From Perognathus longimembris pacificus (Eukaryota > Chordata > Mammalia > Rodentia > Heteromyidae), in assembly GCF_023159225.1 (NCBI RefSeq), contig NC_063188.1, positions 30,191,626-30,255,625 on the forward strand: a stretch of 64,000 bases of DNA. Reading direction: 5' to 3'. Made by a program: the position numbers and the translations under genes. Below, piece by piece: positions 1-11,362 of this stretch (its first letter is position 1; every line of letters starts with the position of its first letter). The notes under the pieces were generated by a model. The model was given only the letters and a program-made list of their open reading frames with translations, searched no databases and had not been told where the DNA came from.

Positions 1-55
1 ATCACCTTGATAATAAAATTAATTTTTTTTAAAAACCTGAACAGAAGCTAATGAT

Positions 56-58
<3 letters not shown>

Positions 59-108
<50 letters not shown>
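59..108. repeat. (GT)n microsatellite
   Basis: An uninterrupted run of about 25 GT dinucleotides. It is a simple sequence repeat, probably length-polymorphic. Alternating purine-pyrimidine tracts of this type can adopt Z-DNA, but nothing nearby suggests a function. Confidence 0.97.
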
Positions 109-111
<3 letters not shown>

Positions 112-2029
112 GACATAGTAAATTTGGAGGCTTTTACTATGAAATACATTCAACATTTCCAGTGGAAATTTATTCCAGAAACCCCATGATCTAAAAAAGA
201 AAGAAAAAAAACCCTGCTCTCTCAAAATTGGAGGAAAAGTGATTTTATCAGGGGCTGTGAAGAAATTCTGTGCTTATTCTAGATCCTCTACTGCTTTGTA
301 TAAATACACACACACAGAAGAAAACACCAAGTCATAATTTGTTTTCAGAAAAACTGCTCTGTGCTCATGAGACAATGAGTAATTTATGAGACCTATTGCT
401 TTTTCCTAAAATAACAGGATTGTCTTGAAATCCCATGTCCATAGCTGAGGAGTTGAGGAGCTGTCATTTGCAGTTATTGAGAAGATTTTTTTCCCCATTT
501 TAACATGGACGTTGAAGAGTTTTTCTTTTTCAAGTATCCTTGCCTCTATATCCTATCTATTCTATTATACTTTTATATCTTTTCAGTAAATATCTCTCGC
601 TTTGATAAAGAGAAAATTGGATGAGGTTTATTAAGAAGAATCCTCTGGTGTGTTGTTTACAATCAAATGGTATGTGGAAGAAGAAAGCATTTGAACATGA
701 TCATCTGATAAATCCCTTCTTCAAAGAGAGAACAATGAGAAACAAAGTATGTATGTTTATAGTTAATAATTCAATAAATGATTTCAATACAAAAAGCCTT
801 GAAAAAGACATTCAAAATCTTTATGCCTTGTCAGTGGTTTCTAAGATAATATCACTTGACTCATGTTGGATTTTTTTCTAGCTCCCTTGTTGTACTGAAT
901 TTTCCTTCAGCCTCCTCCCTGTCACCTTCTGAACTTTACAGTTTCTTTCCACCTCCACCTCTCATACTGCAAATGAACTCCAATACAAGGGAGTCCAATT
1001 ACTGGAGATGGGCCATGAGGACATTTTTTAAAGCAATGAATTCTTTCAAATTTATTTTCTTACAAAACATTTTCCTACAGTGAAAAAAAATGTCCCTGAA
1101 GACAGTAGTGTTATTTACACAAAACTCTCAAGAAGATTAAAATAGCAATTGTACAAAAATTGTAACACAATCACCTAGAGGATCAACAAATTTGAAACTT
1201 CCTCTTTTCAATACCAACTTATTGAGCATACAGCTAACACTCAATTTGAGTGTGTTCTGGAGAAGAACTCAAAATATCTGAAAAATGTGGATGTAGAATT
1301 ATGATAGGTACTATTGTTGGTGAGGTGGTTGATGGATAATAGTGTAGCTTTACCCAAGGACTAAATGAACTGATGCAGAATAGGTCTATAATAAAGCTAT
1401 CATGTCCAGAATATAGTAATATATTTTTAAAATTCCAAGAGCTACTTCTGGTTCTGAACAAACTGATAATATAAAATCTTTTAAAATGTATAGGAAAAGT
1501 AAGATTCAATGAAGGAATACAGCTGTTCTCTAAATTAGAGAAACAAACAGGCAGATAGAGAACATTTCAGCTCACTAGAGTAGGAAAGTATGATTAATCC
1601 TTCCATAGGAACCAATGCTTGGGCAATAAAGACTGAGTTATAATTGTCAAATTATTGGAGGCTCAGTGCTGACAGCTAAGAGTTGAAACTATGGGCTCAC
1701 CCAGTGTCTTAGAAGCACCTCAAAATTTTTATTCTATTTCTGAGAGCTCTTATAGGTCCTCAGAGTTAATACTGGAGACAATTCTTATTGTGATTATGGT
1801 AGGAGTGCAGGAAAACTTTGAAATATACCATTATACTTAAGAAAGCAATATGCATATATACTTAAACATTGTCTAAAGTATAGTATTTTCAGGGGAGACT
1901 TGAAATGGTGTAACTCCTTTGAACAATTAATTTACAGTTTAACAAAATGAATATAAGGAACTTAAGATGTCTTGTTGGGACTGTGGTAGGTCAAGAGAAG
2001 GATAAATGCTGAGGTGATAGGGAAGCTCT
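109..2029. other. Gene-free unique sequence
   Basis: AT-rich DNA with only short chance reading frames. I see no splice-framed exon, no RNA gene and no repeat that I can name. Some of it may be repeats decayed beyond recognition by eye. Confidence 0.5.
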
Positions 2030-2035
2030 ATGCTT

Positions 2036-3030
2036 AGTCTTTTGAGGAATCTCCATACTGCTTTCTAGTGGTTTAACAAGGTTATATTCCCACCAACATG
2101 GTAGTAATTTTCCATTCTGGCCACATCACCACCAGCATCTGTTACTGTTAGTTTTCTTGATAATGGCCATTCTAACTGGGATGAGGTAGAATATCAATGT
2201 TGTTTTGATTTCCTTTTTTTATAGCCTGAGTTGTAGAACATCTCTTCATGTGTCCATTGGCTATTCTTACTTCTTCTGAGAAGTCTCTAAGTGTTTAGTC
2301 CATTTATTAATTGGGTTATTGTTTCTCTGATGATTTGTTTTTGAGGGTTATAATTTTTGAATGATATATTGTAGATATGGGACCCTTGTTTGATGCATAG
2401 CTAGTAAAGATCTTGTCTCAATCTGTGGGCTTTCTATTTATCTTGCCATCTATATCTTTCAACCCAGATGCCCCTCAGTGGACAAATGGATCAGACATTA
2501 TAAACTAAAAATGACTTTAAACATTCACACAGTGAGAACAAAGGAGGATATTCTTAGAAAAGGATCACAATGGCTCCATAGCTATGTGCATATGATCATA
2601 TAAAACGATGCTTATCAAAGTGAACTCCAAGAAATGGAAGTGATAATGTTTGTTATTTTACTTTTTGCAGGTTTATTTTTCTGTTTTTCTTTTTTGTCAC
2701 TGTATTTGATTTCCGTACCATTTGTCTTGTATGACAGTTTATCTGATTTGGGGATGAGAAGGGGAAGCCCAGAAATTTATCTTGGTAGCTATATCCTTTG
2801 CCATGCAGAAATACCTCAGTTTGATGCAGTCTCGTTTATCCAGTCTTTCTTTGATTTGTTCTGATTCTAGGCCTTTACTTAGAAAGTCTCAGCCCATGCC
2901 AAGGAACCCTAGTGTATCCCCTATCCACTCCTGTAACATTTTCATTTTATCTTGCCTTACATTGAGGTCTTTGATCCATTTAGAATTGATTCTGGTGCAG
3001 GGTAATATATATATAGATCTAATGTAGTGA
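2036..3030 (-). mobile_element. L1 (LINE-1) ORF2 3' fragment, minus strand, split by a nested L1
   Basis: Read on the minus strand, 2776-3030 and then 2036-2460 match the C-terminal part of the L1 ORF2 seen in the better copies here (for example the text near 58.93-59.58 kb), including the region around the Cys/His motif. The fragment is interrupted at 2461-2775 by a plus-strand L1 3' end. It is highly diverged and full of stops, and it represents a dead insertion. Confidence 0.85.
2437..2799 (+). mobile_element. Nested L1 3'-end fragment with probable target-site duplication
   Basis: 2461-2775 is plus-strand L1: the end of ORF2 followed by 3' UTR of the older type also present at 20.5-20.7, 42.2-42.5 and 57.4-57.7 kb. 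It is flanked by similar copies of host sequence at about 2437-2460 and 2776-2799, both beginning TTTATCTTG and ending near CTATATC. These look like a diverged target-site duplication of roughly 20 bp. There is no recognisable poly(A) tail and the 3' UTR stops early. Confidence 0.65.
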
Positions 3031-3044
3031 CATTTTGAACAAAA

Positions 3045-3650
3045 ATTTGACCATCTACTAGAAAACTCACTACTCTCATGATCCAGGAATTTCCCTTCTT
3101 TATGCTTACATAAAGGTGTTGACATGCTATGTCAATGAATAGTTGTCAGAATTTTCCCCATAACTGTCCAAACTTTGAAGCTACTAATATATCATTTACA
3201 TTTACTTGATGATTGGATTAACATACCACAGTACATCCAGAAAATGTAATATTTACTACACAGCACTCAAAAGTAGTAAGCTACTAAGCCATAGAAAGGA
3301 CTGAAGAAAAAGTACGTGTATATTAAGTGAAAGAATGCAGTCTGAAATGCTACATTACTGTATGGTTCTAATATTGATGTTTCGGAGAGACAAACCTAAG
3401 AAGAAATTAAAAATCAATAGTTGCCAATGAGTCTTGATGGTGATGACAAGGTGGACCACAGAGACTTTTAGAGTGGTGAAACTATTCTATACAATAATAC
3501 AGTGGTGGATACATGTCATCATACATCTGTTAATATTCAAGAAATGTTCAAGACCAAGAGAGAGTTTTAATATACTATGGAATTTGGGTGGTAATAATAT
3601 ATTAATGTTGGCCAGACAAGATAGAATATTCCTCAAGATTTGATTACCAC
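3045..3650 (+). mobile_element. Ancient L1M-type 3' end
   Basis: The text resembles the ORF2 end and 3' UTR of old mammalian L1M elements as I know them. Signs are an AATGGATT-like block, a decayed homologue of the stretch before the ORF2 stop, and a terminal block around 3470-3600 that includes TGGTGGATACATGTCATCAT. It is not the lineage-specific L1 seen elsewhere in the window. Assignment is by pattern memory only. Confidence 0.6.
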
Positions 3651-3799
3651 TGAGTAACCCTGTTCATAGTGCACTCCTGTCTTTCTAGCCATGACAAGAA
3701 GCAAAAAGTAGGCAGATCACCACTCAAGCACATGCTTAGAAGGAAAGTGAGATCTTATCTAAAAATAACTATAAAACAAGGATGTAAGTGTGGGCCAAG

Positions 3800-3862
3800 A
3801 GAACAGTAATGCAGCAAGTTCAAGGCCCTGAGTTCAAACCTTAATATAAAAAATCCATAAAA
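3800..3862 (+). mobile_element. ID-type SINE remnant
   Basis: A short stretch containing CAAGGCCCTGAGTTCAAACC, which matches the B-box half of the ID-related SINEs in this window, followed by an A-rich tail. The A-box half is badly decayed. Confidence 0.5.
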
Positions 3863-3869
3863 TAGAATA

Positions 3870-4200
3870 AAGCATTTTCAATTTGGAAACCTAGAAGACA
3901 TTATGTTAAATGAAACAAACCAGGCAGGAAGACTTACTACATGTTCTCATTAATATGTGGAAGCTGAAAAATTGAAGAAGAGAGTAACAGTTTATTGGAG
4001 GTAAGGAACCACAGGGAGCAGGGAAAACAAAAAGAAATTGGTCAATGAGATATAAAATAGTTAGGAAGAATAATATCTAGTCCTCTATAGCAAATAATTT
4101 ATTTTTTGATTATTTTTAAGAACAACAATTTATTATAAATTTACAAAGAACCAAAGGAGAGAATTTTGAAGTCTCTCAATGTAAGTGATCAATGATTATG
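3870..4200 (+). mobile_element. Ancient L1M 3' UTR fragment
   Basis: It contains decayed versions of the ORF2 end (TTATGTTAAATGAAACAAACC) and of the following 3' UTR, with ACATGTTCTCATTAATATGTGG and a stretch near 4080-4170 resembling the terminal L1M segment. Relic only. Confidence 0.6.
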
Positions 4201-4303
4201 TCTCACTGTTCTCTACACACACATACAAACAAACACACATGCATACACACAATTATTAAATTTAAACTTTAGGCTTGTATGGTGTATAACAGTAGAAAAA
4301 AGT

Positions 4304-4306
4304 TGT

Positions 4307-4377
<71 letters not shown>
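4304..4377. repeat. (TG)n(GA)n compound microsatellite
   Basis: About 14 TG units run directly into about 23 GA units. The tract abuts the 3' (tail) end of a minus-strand SINE at 4378, so it probably grew from that element's tail. Confidence 0.95.
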
Positions 4378-4380
<3 letters not shown>

Positions 4381-4466
4381 TGGTGCTCGAACTCTGGGCC
4401 TGGGTGCTGTCCCTGAGCTCTTCAGCTCAAGGCTACCACTCTACCACTTGAGCCACAGCACCAATT
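4378..4466 (-). mobile_element. ID-type SINE, right monomer, minus strand
   Basis: On the minus strand it reads as the right half of the dimeric ID-type SINE, with GGTGCTGTGGCTCAAGTGG, then a GAGCTGAAGAGCTCAGGGACAG-like block and the CCCAG...GAGTTCGAGC B-box region. The left monomer is absent. Confidence 0.85.
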
Positions 4467-7400
4467 CCAAGTAATACATTTAAAATTTTTCATTTGGTTT
4501 ATTTTTATTCTCTGACCCATGCAAGTAGAAAAAATTAAATAAACAAGGTAATTTAAAGCTCTTTCCTAGGTGAGCATGATTACATTAATGTTTTTAACAT
4601 GCTTCTTACAGGGAGTCATTTTATTAAATTGTTACCTAGCCTTCTTCAGACAATTGTCTACATGGAAAACTCGTGTCCTGGCATAGATCCAAAAAAGGTC
4701 TTTAACTGCAACCCTACACGTAGCAGTTTCCAAAAGATTCATGGTCACCCTCCTCACATAATGATAATCAACCTTTGCGATTGGGATGAGTGCTTTGCAA
4801 TTCTTCTGAACTTTCCTATAAGTAGAAGCACAAAATACAAATTAGACTGCATGCAGTTAGACCAACGAGGATGTCTAGATGGAAATCATTGTGCCAAAGC
4901 TCCTTAAGGATATTAACAAAGAGCTGGAATTGGCTGCCTTTTATATAGGGCATTTTTATTATTTTTTCAACAATATGCTAAATAGCATATACTAGAGTTG
5001 ATATAACTGTGTTTGAGCTAATTTATGGTCTTTCATTTAAAGTAAATAAGGAAGAACTGAAAAGAAATGCTGTCTTGGATTTATGTGTATTCTTCAAGAG
5101 GAAAGTTTGCAAAATCATCTCAGATACTCTGTACATGAATTTAATACTCAATTTAGAAATTTGGAATATCTACGCTGGGAAAATAAATCTGGGTAGAGAG
5201 AAAATATAAATGCAAGATTCTGAGTTTTGTAATATTATATAAAGTATAGACTAGGTAAACATAGTTCATCACCTTGGACAATAAGTTATGAAAAAACAAT
5301 TATATCTTTTGAAATAAGGTATCATTTGGTAGCCCAGATCAGATCCAAACTTGCGATCTTCCTCCTTCACCCTAGGATTATGGGCATTTGTCATATCATT
5401 CACCTTGTAACTGTACTGGTCTGAGTTGAATATGAATATGAATTCAAGGAAAATAAGCCATATGTTATATTTTCCAAATTTTGTTTCATTCAATCAAGAT
5501 CATTTAAAAAAGAATCAATGAATGCCCCTGAGAAATACCTTTGCAGCAGCAAGAAAACTGAAAGTTACCATTTGAAAACTACTGGTATAGACTATTAGGG
5601 CACTCTTAGGACAAAGTATTCATCAACAGATTTTATGGACATAGGCTGATCAGTATGTTGCTTTGCACACATAACTATAAGCTAAAACCATTGATCAAGT
5701 CCTGTTATATTTATTCTCAATTGATTACCAGACACATTTTTAAGGCAAAAATCCAATCCATTTTTCTATGATTTATATAGAAAGTAGCTTTTGAAGTATC
5801 AAAAAATCAAGAGAACTCCACCACCACCACCCCACTAAAACTCCCAGAAAAATAAAACAACTTAAAAACCTATAAATAATTGTCTAGTCCTTTTGAGAAG
5901 CCTAATCCTACTCAGGCAAAATAACTGAGCAACAGTGACACAGAATGAAAATGTCAAAAATAAGCGAATTGTTTAACCTTTTCAAAAGAAAGTAGTTGGT
6001 GGCTAAATCAGGATTTCCTATGCTCATTATGTACATGGGGAACTTGAGGCTCAGTGAGGGAGCTAGAAATAAGATTGCAGGAATAGGACTCAGAGTCATT
6101 TGCCTTAATCATAACAAAATGCTTTTTAGCTACATTTCAGCTCACCCTTAGAAGAGAAATTAAATGAACATTTTATAAGTAGAATACAAACTCCTAGGAG
6201 TCCATATTTGATATTGTATTCTTAAGGCTACCGAGGGCTTGGATGAGCAACAAGTTACTGGGGAAAACAAATCTTGATTCTTAAGATCCTCTTAAAAGTA
6301 CTTCATTCTTAGTATATTTAATTTTCTTTTTATATTGATAAATACTATTTTATATGATCAGAAGCCCAGAGTCATGTTGCCTTTGTATTCTCCTCTAAGA
6401 ATATCCTCCATCGGTCTCACTATATGTGATTGTCCAGAGTCTTGTATAACTTACCATGTCCCAGTATTTATTTTCTGCTAATGAGAAATTTTGTATTGCT
6501 AGTAGATTAAAGATGACTAGGAGAGCAGCAATGTAGGACAGTACCAGGTATCCAAGCCCCTATTGCTGGTTACTACAAGCACACTCATTACTAAATTTTC
6601 TATCTATGATGCTCATTATATGTATACAATCCTGTGTGCTCTGGGCTACATGTAGCAAATATGTTTTATTCATATGCCAAATCTAATACATTCATACTGG
6701 TTTTCTGCCAAGATACATCAAGTATGATTCTAAGGTTGATTCCAGATGTGAGAAATAATTTGGTGATCAAATTTTAATATTTGCCACGGGCACTGGAAAC
6801 CTAGTATTTGTACCTCTTGGATGCACATGGACCCCACAAATAATCAGATAATAATGACATTTTATTGAAGAGTTTGCTAAGTCCAGAGGGAGAAATCTCC
6901 AGTGATGCAAAATTTCAGAGGGGGGGGGGGTTATTCTTGCCCTCTTTATGACAATTCATTTTTACAGGGTCCTACAAGAACTCAATCCCAGTTCCCCCAA
7001 TAACCTAATCAGCTTCCCTGGTCCTACCTTTTGAAGATTCCATTATGTCTTAACATCACCTCACTGGGAATTTAACTGCCAGCACACAAACACCTGAGTG
7101 ATGGACCTAAAGCCCAGTTTTCTCTAACTTTCCCTGGTGAAGTGTCCTGCCTATGCCATACACAATGAAGTAACCATGTAAACTTAACTCAATAGTTCTT
7201 AGCTGAGTAGAGGGGAGAGTAGAAAAGGGTTAACTCATTTATAACCCTTTCCTAGTATTTTAGGAGCACCAATACTTAAGAATTTCAGAAGAAGGAAAAA
7301 AAAGTCACAGACACCTTCCCACCCTTCTAATGACAGCTTAGCTCTTCTCAGCAAAGAAATTTCCCATTTCAGGGTGTGAATGTAATTTTCTCTGCTTTGG

Positions 7401-8170
7401 AGCCTTACGTTGTAATCTGGAGAAGCTGACATTTTCTGTTCTGTAATAGGGTGAGGACATGGGTTTGATGATTTTTTTTTGCCAGAAGCTCTTTTTCTTT
7501 CATGGCATATGGTAGTCAGAGCTGAGTCTTTTCTAAGTGCAAGAATTTCACCTTCCTCTGGGGACAATTTGCAAAGACAATGGCTTTAAAACTACAATCA
7601 TCCCCTTTCTTGTTACAAGTATCTTAGCCCTTTAGCATTTCACTCTCAGTTTATTCTTGTTACCTGACTGGGGCCGTATCAGTCACCTGATTTCAGCCAC
7701 GGTCACTGATATTTGAATATACATATATTACTTTATAAGAAATTTTGTTCCATACTTGGTTCCCATGCTCTTATTTTTATTTTGCCTATAAGGTAAAGCA
7801 GTAAAAGCTCCACTATCCTTTGTCCTTCCGTAGGAGAAAATTCAAATATGAACAATGTACCCTTTAAAATGGATACAGTCTGGAATGGAAGCAAAATTAT
7901 AACACAGATCTCCTGTTAGTGCCATGGAGAATTTAATACATCATAGTGAATGAGTCCCAGACATATTGCTCTGACTTTGTAACACATTCTACTGTTTTAT
8001 GCTATCTTTTTTCTTTTATCATTGCAGTATCTCTGAGGCTCTAACAGTTATGAACAAAGAGCTGTATCCACTTAGAGCTTACAGGAGATATGGAGAAATC
8101 CTGAAGAGGTTGCTCCAGAGCTTAATGTACTGGTTATTTGCACAATTTCAGTATTTCTAGGCTAAGTGTT
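4467..8170. other. Mostly unique sequence with possible MIR relics
   Basis: I recognise no gene. Around 6025-6110 the text (GGGGAACTTGAGGCTCAGTG followed by GGACTCAGAG) resembles the core of an ancient MIR SINE. A run of ten G lies at about 6921-6930. Reading frames here are short and unconvincing. Confidence 0.4.
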
Positions 8171-8174
8171 GTTA

Positions 8175-8345
8175 CGTCTCCTTTGTACCTTTAACCAATA
8201 ATATATAACATTTATGTACTATTTTCCTATGCCAAGGAAAATCTTATGTGCTTGGTAGTGCTAATTTACTTTCCCAATAATCCTGTAAAATAGGTACAGT
8301 CCTCATTTTTTTATGTTCTTAATTACCTATGCTTTTGGACATCTC
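8175..8345 (-). mobile_element. Possible MIR SINE relic
   Basis: The segment with AACATTTATGTACTATTTTCC, then TAATCCTGTAAAATAGGTAC and a CTCATTTTTT block follows the order of the tRNA-derived mammalian MIR element on its reverse strand. Divergence is high and the call is by eye. Confidence 0.4.
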
Positions 8346-8439
8346 AACACTACAATGTAAGAGATCTTCTAGGAGACACAAAAACTGATATTGAGGAGTT
8401 GATTCATTGTGTGTTTCCTTCTCCAACTCTACATCTGAT

Positions 8440-8595
8440 GTTTACTTTTACCAGATTATTGAGATACGTCACATTATATAATTCAGCCATTCAAGTATAC
8501 AACTCAATGATTTTTTTAGTATAATCACACCATTGTGCAGCCATCACCACAATCAATTGTAGAAACTTATTGTCACTTGTTCTCTCTTCTGAAGG
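8440..8595 (-). mobile_element. Ancient L1 3'-end relic, minus strand
   Basis: The text contains TTGAGATACGTCACATTATA, a CAACTCAATGATTTTTTTAG block and ACCATTGTGCAGCCATCACC. This is the reverse-strand signature of the 3' terminus of many old mammalian L1 copies. The remainder of the element is not recognisable. Confidence 0.55.
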
Positions 8596-8599
8596 TTTG

Positions 8600-10120
8600 T
8601 TTTAAAGTAGAGTGTGGGATCTGGCTAGATCCCAATTGTTTCTTAGTTAAAGATTCTAAGAAAAGATTCAATGACTCCTTTAGATAACACCAAAAAATGT
8701 CCAAGCAAATCAGACAGAGCCTTTCCTTGAAAAAAAAAGAAGCAGCTATAACCCAGTCATGATGAAATATGGTCCCAACTGCTTTTCAAAAGTAAGCCAG
8801 AAACACAGACTTGTATGGAATTCACTGATTATTTTTTTGATGACAGCAACTGAACTTTAAAAAAAAGAGTGATATAGACTGAAAACATAATTTCGTTTTC
8901 TCTTTTGTTGACATTATCTTACCCTAGAAAGCTCCTCATCTACCTAATGGGAATTTTATTTCTCTGGTCATGAAACTTTGTTGCAAATGGTTTTGTCTAA
9001 AGTAAAAATAAGAACTGCATAGCTTCTTAAAGGGTTTTCCTTCATATTAGTTCATCTTTGAATTGTCTGTATCCTTTTTCCTGAAACAAGGTTTGAATCA
9101 TTTTAAGATTTTAAAAACTGACTGCATCTGGCAGATCTTTCCTATTGAGGACCAAAGCTTGATGTCTAGATACAAGATGTCTCTAGGAGTCTATATAAAG
9201 CAAAAGATGTGATGTTCTTTTACTCTCTTAATTGTACCCCTGACATAAAAACAACCTAATTCTTCATAAGACTTCTAGAATTGACTTGTGCCCTCTTCCT
9301 TTGAATTATACTGTCTACCATGTGCTATTGCCCACTATTTGCCCATCAGGCTGATTTTCAGGGCTACACTTATTTGAATGCCTATTTTAAATGGCTGTGA
9401 TAAGAATAAAAAAATATGTGCATAAAATCTCTAGGATAGTGTGTGACCCTTGGCAGGTGTTCATTAAAAAAATCCACAAGTACAGAATATAATTCTGCTA
9501 GAGTTTGAAAGAAAACAGATTTCTGGTGAGAAGAAAAACAGCAGCACTTGATCAGCTTGCCTTGCCAACAATAGAAATACAAGGTTTCTGATATGCTGCA
9601 TCCCATCTGCAGAAATAAACAAATAAACCTAGACTTCCTCAATCTGGGCCTGGACTTGCCCCTACATCCCTTTCTCTTAGTGGATGTAGATTATGTAGAT
9701 CCAATTAGAAAAAAATCAGCCACTATTATGGATATTTGAGTTGCCAAATCCACCAAGTAGATGGCATATTAGTCTAGTGATGAATGTAGCCTGGATAGTA
9801 CATTCTTCTGTCAATTCACTTTCAAGGTGTGTTCCTACAAATATTTATCTCACAAGCTTCAGCAATACAATGATAAAAAATGAAATTTTAAACAATGCAG
9901 TGTATTTTGTTGTGGTAAATCTTCCAAAATAAGGAAGTTATTATGGGTTAAATTTATACTTTCAAAAGTTCCATTAAAGCATGCCCCTTGTACTTGTGAA
10001 TGTGACCTTTTTTATTAGTAGTATTCTAGTAGTAGTCAAGGCTTTGTGCTTGCTCAGTAAGCATTCTCCTGCTAATTCACACCTCTATCCTCTTTTGCAT
10101 TGATTATTTTTGGGACAGGG
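8600..10120. other. Gene-free unique sequence
   Basis: AT-rich, without a recognisable gene, RNA or repeat. The longest reading frames (around 9.4-9.6 kb minus and 9.7-9.9 kb plus) show low-complexity, non-protein-like composition. Confidence 0.5.
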
Positions 10121-10124
10121 TCTC

Positions 10125-10445
10125 AGTTCCTTTTTATGGATGCATCTGGACAACAATCCACCTATTTTAAGCTTTCTTTTGTAGTTAGACTGACAGGCAC
10201 ATGTCACCACAGCAAGCTTCTTTCCATTGAGATGGAGTCTTGTGGAATTTTCTGCCCAGGCTGGTATAGAACAGCTATTGTCTCTGTCTCTGCTTCCCAC
10301 AAACTAAGATGACAGGCTTGCACCATTATAAGGAGCTATTGGTTGAGAAGGGATCTCCTGACTTTTCATGCCTGGGCTGGCCTCAAATCATGATCCTCTC
10401 AGTCTCAGCCTCCTAAGTAGCTAATATTACAGTTTTGAGTCACAA
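10125..10445 (-). mobile_element. 7SL-derived (B1/Alu-like) SINE, probably dimeric, minus strand
   Basis: On the plus strand the text contains GAGATGGAGTCTTG and CCCAGGCTGGTATAGAAC, then a second unit with CCTGGGCTGGCCTCAAATC, CTCAGCCTCCTAAGTAGCTA and ATTACAG. These are the reverse-strand hallmarks of 7SL-derived SINEs. Two partial units in tandem suggest a dimer or two adjacent insertions. Confidence 0.7.
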
Positions 10446-10479
10446 GTGCTCTGTTAAACAAGACTTTCTTCGAAATTAA

Positions 10480-10884
10480 TGTGTGAGTCTCTTTGGTATG
10501 ACTATAATAGAATGCCATATATTGGGTAATTTATAAAGAAATATATTTCTGGTAGCACTACAGGCTAAGAAATCCAAAACTAATAGAAGAATCTGATTAG
10601 TGCCATTTTACTATGCCACAATATGACATAGGGCAAGGCATGGCAAGAGTATATGTAACAAATAATGGAAGAAAAGAACGCTAAAGAAAATCTAAGTTTA
10701 ATAATAAAGTTGCTCCTATAGAGATCAACTCACTACCAGGATAATGGCATCAATAGATTCCTGAATGTGGAACCTTCACGATTTAATCACATTTTCAATT
10801 TTCCATCTCCTAATATTGTCACTATTGAGACTTAATAAGTATCAATATGAGTTTTGGAGGGGGCATTCAAATGATAACAAGGTC
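10480..10884 (-). mobile_element. MaLR-type (MST/THE1-like) solo LTR, minus strand
   Basis: The text contains TATTGGGTAATTTATAAAGA near 10530 and ends with a block resembling ACATTTCAACATGAGTTTTGG-GGGGGCATTCAAATGATAACA. In the mammalian MaLR (ERVL-class) LTR the reverse complement of this end is the 5' terminus. The LTR is diverged and I find no internal retroviral genes, so it reads as a solo LTR. Confidence 0.7.
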
Positions 10885-11362
10885 TTTCTTTGTGGATGTT
10901 ATCATGTTGACAACAAAATAGTAGGGGTCTTCAATCCAATATGACAAGTAACCTTATAAAGAAAGGTCAAGTTAGGTTGAGGATTTAGCTTAGTGGAAGA
11001 GCACTTACCTGGCAAGTGCAAGGCCCTGAGTTTGGTCCTCAGCTCTGAAAAACAAAGCTAAAAAGAAAAGAAGAAACACAGAGACAATCATAGAGGAAGG
11101 ACAGTTACTTAAAAGTATAATACACATAATCACATCTATGTGATGGTGGCAGCAAAGATTGGAATGCATCTATAAGCCAAAGAACGTCAAATATTTTTCG
11201 TTAACAACTAGAAGATAAGAAAGAGAGCTTGCAGCACAATCAATAACTTGACTTCAGATTTCTAGTTTGTAGAACTGCAGGACAACACGTTTTTGTTGTT
11301 TGTAGTTATACAGCTTGCTGTATTTTCTTACAACAACTCTAGGAAACTAACACAGGGATCCA
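10885..11362 (+). mobile_element. MLT1-like MaLR LTR, plus strand, split by an ID SINE
   Basis: Ordered matches to an old MaLR LTR: AATCCAATATGACAAGTAACC then CTTATAAAGA; after the SINE, ACACAGAGACAATCATAGAGG, a TCTATAAGCCAAAGAACG block, CTAGTTTGTAGAACTGCAGGAC, and a terminal stretch like TGTTGTTTGTAGTTATACAG ending in GGAAACTAACACA. An ID-type SINE occupies 10972-11078. It is a non-coding ancient retroviral relic. Confidence 0.65.
10972..11078 (+). mobile_element. ID-type SINE monomer
   Basis: A tRNA-derived element with A-box-like TTAGCTTAGTGGAAGAGC, the ACTTACCTGGCAAGTGCAAGG stem region, a B-box-like GAGTTTGGTCC and an A-rich tail. A single monomer, unlike the dimeric copies elsewhere, inserted in the MaLR LTR. 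Confidence 0.85.

Noticed and set aside
7235..7567. 110-codon minus-strand frame
   Set aside because: Low-complexity basic composition, no recognisable domain, no splice context or promoter. Likely chance.
10480..11362. An endogenous retrovirus with genes between the two LTRs
   Set aside because: The LTRs abut in opposite orientation and belong to different families. No gag, pol or env-like sequence lies between or beside them.
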